The notes under the pieces are model-generated. The model saw only the letters and a program-made list of their open reading frames with translations. It searched no databases and was not told the DNA's origin. A DNA stretch of 64,000 bases from Leptolyngbya sp. FACHB-321 (GTDB lineage: Bacteria; Cyanobacteriota; Cyanobacteriia; Leptolyngbyales; Leptolyngbyaceae), in NCBI RefSeq assembly GCF_014695975.1, contig NZ_JACJPI010000058.1, positions 1-64,000 of the forward strand, written 5' to 3'. The translations under genes and the position numbers were made by a program. Below are positions 57,861 through 64,000 of this stretch, piece after piece. Position 1 is the first letter of the stretch. Each line of letters starts with the position of its first letter.

Positions 57861-60191
57861 CTACTTCTTCTCCGGCAGCATACATTTGTCGCTATCACAG
57901 CCAGCAGGACCTTCAGCCAGACTAAAGCCAGAGTCATAGCGGCTGAGGGCAGCGTAAAAGTCACTGGTTTGTTGCTTTGTCTTAACGTCTTGCTGGCGAC
58001 GATCGAACGTTGCTTTGTCGATTTTTTCAAACGGTAGTCGTGGAAAGGGCGCATCAAACCGCGCTAACAAAGCCGCGCTGATGTAGCCTTCGTCGTTAGC
58101 AATCGCCTGGTAAATGCGCTTTGCCAATGGTTCAACTTCGGCTTCGGTCAGTTCGATCGTGGCGCTAGTGTTATGCGCAGTGTAGTAGGTTTGCACCTGC
58201 ATATAAAAATCAAACTGCGCGAGGGCAGAGAATTTTTCGATCGCGATCGTGTCGGCTCCAGGTAGGTTTGCCCAGGAAACCTCAACGGGAATTTCCACCA
58301 ACCATTCTGTACAGCGAGAATCAAACGGATCATTTAACAGATTGCCGTTTTCATCCTTATCTGACTGCGACGGCACAATGCTATAACCGTAGTCCAAGCA
58401 AGCCAATGCTACAGGATCATTCTTGCGGAAGGTAATGCGCCGGATAAAGCGCTGGGCTTTCGGTGGATGCCAACCAGGGCTAGCTCCAGTCAATAACGAT
58501 TTGGTGCCTGCTGGCTGCACAGTGGTGCAACGATTGGGACGCTTGAGTTGGTGGCGATCGCAATACTCCCACACCGCTTGATTGACAGTGTCTCGCCAGC
58601 GTGACAGGAACACCTGCTCTTTCTGCTTAAACTCCAAACCTGCTATAGTCTCAGGCCTACCAGCCTCCCACCAGCGCAGCCACTCGACTCCAAACGCATG
58701 CACAAAGAAGTCGAAGAGACCTGTGAACGAAACGCCAACGATCGGGTCGAGGTCACGCGATTTTTGATAGCGCGGTTCGGTAAAGCGATGATTCAGCAGG
58801 GCTGCAACAGAGAGGGCAGCGGCTTTAAACGCATTTGCTTGCTCATCTAAATTACTAGGATCGAGCTGATTCAGGTGGACTTCTGCAAGGTTGCAATGGA
58901 AGTCGGCACCCAAGATTTCACCACATGGATTCAACCCATAGCGCCCCAAACGGTGCTCTCGCTCTTCCACAGACATTTGGGGTTCATGCTGTTGCAGCCA
59001 CTCGTTTGCGGTGCCCTGATTGTAGACAGCTAGAAAGTCAGCTCTGAGTGCTGGTGTCGTTAGTAAATCGCAGTTCGAGCGGGCAATCGCCTCTGGTGCA
59101 TACTGAATTGCCCCTTCACCAGAATAGAATTGCTTGCGGACAGCATCGACACACTCTTGCTCTGTCGGCTTGTGGTGATACACACGAGTGTGGTTCGCCA
59201 TCCGCAGAGCATCGCGCTCTGGGTCAATGCGCCAGTTACCGGCATCATCCTGTTGCCAAAGATTATCCTTGGCAACAGCAAATGCTTCATCACTGCTTAC
59301 GCCCTGCCGCATCCCTGCTGAGCGCCGGATGTTACCTGCTACAACGGTCGCAGCCGCTTCATCAATCAATAAACAGCATTCTACAGAGGTCAACTGCCGA
59401 CCGAGCGCTTTATTTAGTAGCGCTGCACAGCGTTCGTACAGTCCTGGTAAGCGGATGGGGTTTGCCATGCCGCCAAAACCTTTCAGCACTTCGCCTTCGG
59501 CGCGGACATCGCTCACGTTAACGGTGACAGAAACATCGCCTGTAAACCGCTCATCAGTCGAAAGCTCCAGTAAAGCTTTGTAAGACTGTACCCAACCCTG
59601 ACGGCTATCGCCAATGCGGATTTTCACATTGTGGTCGTCGATTGTGACTTGAGTGCGATCGTGCCGCTGAGTCGCAGGCGTTGTGCCGATTTCACCTTCT
59701 AAACTGACTAACAGACGATTGCGAATAGCTGGCAGTCGGCTGATATAGCGTGGCTCTAGAATGGCACCGGTGCCGCAGCCCATCATGGCAAGATCCATCA
59801 TCAGCCCAAATGCCTGCCAGTCAATGACATTGGTGCTGGTGCAGTTATAGGCTCCTGAAAAGTTCTCTGGCTTGTTGATCCAGTCTGTGCCGCCTACCCA
59901 CAACCAGCGTCCTGAAGGCAGGCTCTTAAGCTGCTGCTGCATCAGTTGAATCAACGCAGCTTCTTTGTGGGTAAGGTGCCCTAGCTCGACCAAGCCTTGC
60001 GTCGTCCGCTGGATTACGTCTGCTAATGGTTCACGACGGTTTTCGGTGCGGCGGCTATAGGTTCTGAAGAAGACTGGATTGGCAGTGGGAGCGGTTTCTG
60101 GAAACTGCCCAGACAAAAAGCTAGAATCCTGCACGGGAGCAGGATTGGTTGGCAAGCTATTGGCACGAACTTGATGAAGTTCTCGAACCAT
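57861..60191 (-). CDS. nrdJ: Adenosylcobalamin-dependent ribonucleoside-triphosphate reductase (class II, NrdJ)
   Basis: The 776-aa monomeric class II RNR (RTPR type, close in layout to Lactobacillus leichmannii) makes dNTPs using a B12-derived radical. It has the SGAYNCTSTNV region with an active-site Cys, MGCGTG, GLNPCGEIL with its catalytic Cys/Glu, and VQPAGTKSLLTGASPGWHPP. A C-terminal CDSDKCMLPEKK supplies the electron-transfer Cys pair. Cyanobacterial nrdJ often contains inteins; the length here (usual ~740) indicates none. No cobalamin riboswitch was seen upstream. Confidence 0.95.
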   Translation of the reverse strand: MVRELHQVRANSLPTNPAPVQDSSFLSGQFPETAPTANPVFFRTYSRRTENRREPLADVIQRTTQGLVELGHLTHKEAALIQLMQQQLKSLPSGRWLWVGGTDWINKPENFSGAYNCTSTNVIDWQAFGLMMDLAMMGCGTGAILEPRYISRLPAIRNRLLVSLEGEIGTTPATQRHDRTQVTIDDHNVKIRIGDSRQGWVQSYKALLELSTDERFTGDVSVTVNVSDVRAEGEVLKGFGGMANPIRLPGLYERCAALLNKALGRQLTSVECCLLIDEAAATVVAGNIRRSAGMRQGVSSDEAFAVAKDNLWQQDDAGNWRIDPERDALRMANHTRVYHHKPTEQECVDAVRKQFYSGEGAIQYAPEAIARSNCDLLTTPALRADFLAVYNQGTANEWLQQHEPQMSVEEREHRLGRYGLNPCGEILGADFHCNLAEVHLNQLDPSNLDEQANAFKAAALSVAALLNHRFTEPRYQKSRDLDPIVGVSFTGLFDFFVHAFGVEWLRWWEAGRPETIAGLEFKQKEQVFLSRWRDTVNQAVWEYCDRHQLKRPNRCTTVQPAGTKSLLTGASPGWHPPKAQRFIRRITFRKNDPVALACLDYGYSIVPSQSDKDENGNLLNDPFDSRCTEWLVEIPVEVSWANLPGADTIAIEKFSALAQFDFYMQVQTYYTAHNTSATIELTEAEVEPLAKRIYQAIANDEGYISAALLARFDAPFPRLPFEKIDKATFDRRQQDVKTKQQTSDFYAALSRYDSGFSLAEGPAGCDSDKCMLPEKK

Positions 60192-60422
60192 AGGTTAAGC
60201 GCTCACTTCTTTGGAACGGGGTGGGCTTGGCTAGATATAGCATCTAGAGATCACAGTCTACACTATCGGTAGAGTTATGGATCAGTAGTGTTTTAGCATA
60301 ACGTTTGCGAAACGACACAACTTTTGGGTGCGATCGCAACTGGTAGAAGATTGCAAGCCTATTCTAGAAAATCAAAGACGAGCGTCTTCGTAATTATGGC
60401 AACCACACTCAAGGAGGAGACA

Positions 60423-61382
60423 ATGAGGGTCTTGTATCTGATTCAAACGTTTAAGAACTTGCCTCAGATCGTACGGCTTGTGCGGACGATTCGGCAGTCA
60501 GACCCTTCAGGGGTAGTTTTGATCAGTCACAACCAGGAAGCATTTGCGCTTGAGTTAGTGGCATTTGAAGGGCTGACCGATGTCTACATTGTGAATGTCC
60601 CAAGCGGTTGCCGCATTGACTTTTCACTTCCGGCGTCCTACCTCGCGGCGCTTGAACGTGCGCACGAACTCGGAATTCGTTTCGATTGGGTGATCAACTT
60701 GACAGGGCAGTGCTACCCGGTACGCCCGCTAAGAGAATTTGTGAGCCTGCTGGAGCGCGCGCAGGTGGATGCCTTTATCGACCATCACCAAGTCTTCGAC
60801 GAACATGGTCGAGGTGGAGGCATCTGGCCATACGATGAGGCACATGGTCGCTATCACTATCAGTACTACTGGCGGTTTACGCGTACCGAGCCCGCCTGGG
60901 TGTGGCGCAAGGTGCTGGGAATCGTACGTGTCATGCTGCACAAGATTCAGCCCTGGGTTCGTCTTGACACCAGTTATGCGCTCCAAATCGGGCTACGCGA
61001 TCGCACTAACATCGTTGGAGAAGCATTTCCGCTCTTCGGCGGCTCGTACTACATGACCCTTTCGCACCGTGCAGCTAGCTATCTCTGTGAATTCACACGG
61101 TCTCATCCTGAAATCACGCTGCATTTTAGCCGGATGAATACGCCGAGCGAAGTTTACCCACATACCGTCCTAGCGAACAACCCCGAGCTGAAGCTCAGCG
61201 GCGAGCACCATTTCTTCTTCGATGTCAACAGTAAGAGGGGACGCCCCTTAACCCTAAAGGTCAAGGATCTAGACAGGATCACTGCGTCTGGCGCGTTCTT
61301 TGCGCGTAAGTTTGAGCCAGCGATCGACAGCGCAGTGTTAGACCGCCTTGACCAGTCGGTATTAAATACCACGTCAGCCTGA
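60423..61382 (+). CDS. GT14-family (core-2/I-branching-like) glycosyltransferase
   Basis: A 319-aa protein of the beta-1,6-N-acetylglucosaminyltransferase family. It has MRVLYLIQTFKNLPQIVRLV, INLTGQCYPVRP (bacterial version of the N-x-S-G-x-D-x-P-L motif), FGGSYYMTLSHRAASYL, the PSEVYPHTVLANNP acceptor/catalytic segment and the final FARKF motif. Substrate is unknown in cyanobacteria. The start is ATG 60423 with GGAGGAGA just before; the open frame extends up to 60324 but lacks support. No other glycosyltransferase is near. Confidence 0.85.
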   Translation: MRVLYLIQTFKNLPQIVRLVRTIRQSDPSGVVLISHNQEAFALELVAFEGLTDVYIVNVPSGCRIDFSLPASYLAALERAHELGIRFDWVINLTGQCYPVRPLREFVSLLERAQVDAFIDHHQVFDEHGRGGGIWPYDEAHGRYHYQYYWRFTRTEPAWVWRKVLGIVRVMLHKIQPWVRLDTSYALQIGLRDRTNIVGEAFPLFGGSYYMTLSHRAASYLCEFTRSHPEITLHFSRMNTPSEVYPHTVLANNPELKLSGEHHFFFDVNSKRGRPLTLKVKDLDRITASGAFFARKFEPAIDSAVLDRLDQSVLNTTSA

Positions 61383-61540
61383 GGTCACGCAAGCCACAAG
61401 CTAACGTTCTTGTCCATTGAACCGATTGCCTTTGTGCCTATGGCATTAAAACTAATGATATGAGACGCGCGATCGTCTCTCTAATACCTATATCCATTTT
61501 TAGCAGTCCACAGGTATTAATGCTGCCGAACTACCTTAGA

Positions 61541-61578
61541 TAGCAAAACTCCCCTGATCTGGTGGCAGATCAGGGGAG
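61541..61578 (-). terminator. Intrinsic terminator of apcE
   Basis: A perfect 12-bp stem CTCCCCTGATCT (61549-61560) / AGATCAGGGGAG (61567-61578) with a GGTGGC loop is followed on the minus strand by TTTTGCTA. It lies 105 bases beyond the apcE stop in the correct orientation. Confidence 0.9.
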
Positions 61579-61682
61579 GGTGCTAGATGCCTTGAGTGAT
61601 TAAGGCAATAAGTGTCGCCTCAAGAGTGAGGACAACAACTCTTACAGTTTGACCAGATAGCTGCCTGGCATGACCCAAAGCG

Positions 61683-64000
61683 TTAGCTATCTATCGTGGC
61701 GGCAGGAAGGCGCTTGTAGGGCACAACATCCTCACCAAAATAGCGGACGTACTCAGGGCTATCAACGATCGCTGCCACTGCTGCTTTCAACCCATGATCA
61801 GCCAGCAGAGTTTGGTAGTGAGCCGTTTCAGCTTGAGCAGGCGCACGACCTAGCAGATGGCGGAACAGAAACTCAACAACCTTTGCACTAGGGTACGGCG
61901 TATAGAAGCGGCTGATGTAGCTTTCGGAGCTTACCAATGCCTGCACAAACTCCCGCACTGAGATTTCACCATTGCGAAGTTTGCTTTCTAAGTCGGGACG
62001 GTGGAATTGCTCTGGTACTTGACCGCTAGCGACATCCATTACCTGCACATAGATTGCATTGCAAACCAGCGCGATTTCAGCCTGAGTCATACCAGGATTC
62101 AAGCGGTAGATGCGGGCAGGCTTGCGACGAGTCGCATCAGCACTGACCTCAACTTGACCATCGCCATTGCCAGTCGATCGACCCGACTCAACCAACACAG
62201 ATTGACTGTGAGCGGCTTGGCTTGCCTGTCCCGCTATCTCTGCTAACGCCTGATCCATCAGCGGCATCTTTGCAACATCCATGCGTGGCTTCACAGTGTC
62301 AAAGCTTGGCACTACCAAGGCGTTGTCTTGCTTCGTCAACTTGTTGTAAAGGGTCTGACTATTAGGGAAGTTAGCAGCAGGCAGCGTCAGGAAGCGGTTA
62401 TAAGGTACTGTGTCCTCACCGAACGCATGAGCGTATTCGGTGCCGTTGACCAAAGCACTAATAAAAGCTTTAAGCCCCTTGGTTGCCAAGAGTTGGTTGT
62501 ACTTGCGGATTTCTGCCTGATCCAGCGGTGCGCGACCCAGGAAGTGTTTTGTCCCTAGTTCAATCACTTTGGTGTTGGGATACGGCGTGTAGAATTCTTT
62601 GATGTAGAGGCTAGAGCAACCCAGCCCTTCAATGAACTCTTTGAGGTTAATTTCACCGTTGCCCAACTTGCTTTCCAGCGCCGAGAATTCATTCTCGACA
62701 ATGTACGGCGCAATATCACGCTCAAACACTTGACGATAGGCAGCACCAATCAGGGTTCGGAGCGCCATTTTGTCTCTTAGTTCAGTCAGTTTGAAGACTT
62801 TCGTTTGCTCGCGCTTCTTGCTAACACCTTGATTGCTACGGAACTCAATGTCGGGTTCAGAACGCTGTTCTGACACAGCGCCCAGTGTGACAAAGCGCGG
62901 CGTTTCTTCTTGATCTACCCGATTGCCTTTCTCACCGAGGCTACCAAGACGAGAGTTACGCTGTGACAAGCCTGCGGGAGTCAGGTAACGTTCGTAGGGA
63001 ACGGTGTCCTCACCAAAGGCATCACTGTATTCCTGGCTGTCAATGAGGGCATCAACCAGTGCATAGAAGCCTTTCTTGGCACAAATATCGAAATACTTGT
63101 TAGTCTCTTGGCGACCGTAAGTGGGGCGACCCACTAAGCGACGATGGATATACTCGACCGCCTTCGTCACATAGAGTGGTGTCCAGTAGAGCGATCGAAA
63201 CAAGTTGGACTTGGCTAACCGACGCACAAATTCGCGTACCGTGATTTCGCCGTTTTCTAGTTTGATTTCATCTACTTTCAAGCGCTGACCATCGTAGACA
63301 TCGCGCCCAAAGACTTGCAGGTATGTTGCCTTAATAACTGCCTGTGTAGAACTCTCAGAAAACTTGGTACTGACGCCCTGGGTGTTGGTTTTGCGCCGAC
63401 CAGTGCCGCCTGTAAAGCTAGGGAGTTGATCCAGTTTGAACACCTTAGGTCCAAGTGAACCAGGAGCGACACCTCGCGCCTCAGGGTTGCTGAGTTGGTT
63501 GTTGATACCTGCGCCCTGATTAATCAAAATCCGGCGGGTATCCTTACCAAAGGGGGCAGGGCTGGCGCTGGGGTTTCTCGTTTCTTTCGGGAAGATGGCA
63601 CCAAACTGAATTTCCAGGGGGTCGTTGCCCGAGCCGTAGGGATGTTGATCTGGCAGTGGGCGATCGTAATTCGCAAACGTCGTGAGAAACTGCGGAATCT
63701 TACGGAAGGGCGCACTGAAATTAAACAGATCTTGTTGTGGTCCCCAGTTGCGACACTCTTGCGCTTCTTGACCCAGACCACGCAGATAGGGCACCGTTTC
63801 TTCGCCAAAGTAGTCGGCATACTCTTTGGAGTCTACAAGCGCATCGATCAAGGCTGGCAGACCACCCTTGGAGACGATCGCAAAGTAGTTTTGCACTTCT
63901 TCACGCGAACTGGGACCACGACCTAAGATGTGGCGGAATGCCAGCTCTAGCGCTCGACTGTTAATGTAGGGCTCGTAAAAGTTCTTGCGGTACAGCGGCG
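61683..64000 (-). CDS. apcE: Phycobilisome core-membrane linker ApcE (LCM), C-terminal part
   Basis: Only the C-terminal ~772 residues are in the window; the frame stays open through base 64000, reading [20 protein letters not shown] upstream of the apparent GTG at 63896. Four phycobilisome-linker REP domains are visible. One is partial at the right edge (ending [16 protein letters not shown]); three are complete, starting [30 protein letters not shown] and [16 protein letters not shown]. Each ends in EYxxxFGEDxVPY. The linker between REP1 and REP2 has [20 protein letters not shown]. The upstream chromophore-binding (phycobilin) domain lies off the window. Four REPs occur in strains with pentacylindrical cores such as Anabaena. 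LCM organises core cylinders and hands energy to photosystem II. Confidence 0.95.
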   Translation of the reverse strand, partial: PLYRKNFYEPYINSRALELAFRHILGRGPSSREEVQNYFAIVSKGGLPALIDALVDSKEYADYFGEETVPYLRGLGQEAQECRNWGPQQDLFNFSAPFRKIPQFLTTFANYDRPLPDQHPYGSGNDPLEIQFGAIFPKETRNPSASPAPFGKDTRRILINQGAGINNQLSNPEARGVAPGSLGPKVFKLDQLPSFTGGTGRRKTNTQGVSTKFSESSTQAVIKATYLQVFGRDVYDGQRLKVDEIKLENGEITVREFVRRLAKSNLFRSLYWTPLYVTKAVEYIHRRLVGRPTYGRQETNKYFDICAKKGFYALVDALIDSQEYSDAFGEDTVPYERYLTPAGLSQRNSRLGSLGEKGNRVDQEETPRFVTLGAVSEQRSEPDIEFRSNQGVSKKREQTKVFKLTELRDKMALRTLIGAAYRQVFERDIAPYIVENEFSALESKLGNGEINLKEFIEGLGCSSLYIKEFYTPYPNTKVIELGTKHFLGRAPLDQAEIRKYNQLLATKGLKAFISALVNGTEYAHAFGEDTVPYNRFLTLPAANFPNSQTLYNKLTKQDNALVVPSFDTVKPRMDVAKMPLMDQALAEIAGQASQAAHSQSVLVESGRSTGNGDGQVEVSADATRRKPARIYRLNPGMTQAEIALVCNAIYVQVMDVASGQVPEQFHRPDLESKLRNGEISVREFVQALVSSESYISRFYTPYPSAKVVEFLFRHLLGRAPAQAETAHYQTLLADHGLKAAVAAIVDSPEYVRYFGEDVVPYKRLPAATIDS

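Noticed and set aside
57861-60191. Intein in nrdJ
   Set aside because: Length and uninterrupted active-site blocks show no intein.
60192-60422. Cobalamin riboswitch upstream of nrdJ
   Set aside because: No B12-box-like sequence found in the leader; nrdJ is not visibly riboswitch-controlled.
1-64000. tRNA genes and CRISPR arrays
   Set aside because: I scanned for T-loop-like sequences and regularly spaced repeats on both strands and found none convincing; this was by eye, so a divergent tRNA could be missed.

Overview
The window is a chromosomal segment of a phycobilisome-containing beta-cyanobacterium. Evidence: a ccmK2-K1-L-M-N-O beta-carboxysome operon, a CO2-uptake NDH-1 module (ndhF4-ndhD4-cupB), the multi-REP core-membrane linker ApcE, Ycf66, DUF3086/DUF3119 proteins, VIPP1, and many HIP1-type GCGATCGC octamers. 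The genus cannot be named from sequence alone. ApcE has four REP linker domains, a type known from strains with large phycobilisome cores.

Left edge (1-4.6 kb) is a worn accessory island. It holds a 5'-truncated zinc alcohol dehydrogenase, a GC-rich TMEM175-type channel gene, a yellow/MRJP-type gene, a second stranded alcohol dehydrogenase tail, a PfpI-type gene with an internal deletion, an intact aldo/keto reductase, a probable right-end remnant of an IS200/IS605-type element, and a broken leucine-rich-repeat gene. An 85%-identical 79-bp direct repeat flanks the intact genes. From 4.6 to 13 kb are housekeeping genes: moaE, two tandem DUF218 (YdcF/SanA-like) genes, recN, a GNAT acetyltransferase and an ABC1/UbiB kinase.

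13-23.7 kb is a CO2-concentrating supercluster. The carboxysome operon runs leftward, ndhF4-ndhD4-cupB runs rightward, and a 756-bp divergent control region lies between them. Together they hydrate CO2 to bicarbonate at the thylakoid and package Rubisco and carbonic anhydrase in the carboxysome.

23.7-40 kb: an uncharacterised cyanobacterial protein, an amidohydrolase, ycf66, gnd, a giant caspase-STAND ATPase-TM-WD40 protein (1,784 aa), a secreted zinc metalloprotease and SppA. 39.9-46.2 kb is the rimP-nusA-ylxR-infB operon. It has a possible attenuator just before rimP and an 840-bp non-coding stretch before infB with RNA-like hairpins.

46-64 kb: a CPBP protease, a STAS protein, vipp1, a thioredoxin, DUF3119-DUF3086-plsY, an AT-rich CatB-like acetyltransferase, a GIY-YIG protein, ispG, an RRM protein, nrdJ, a GT14 glycosyltransferase, and apcE running off the right edge. 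I found no tRNA, rRNA or CRISPR array. The best candidates for unusual biology are the caspase-STAND-WD40 protein, the structured spacer before infB, the rimP attenuator, and the uneven disulfide pattern of CcmM.
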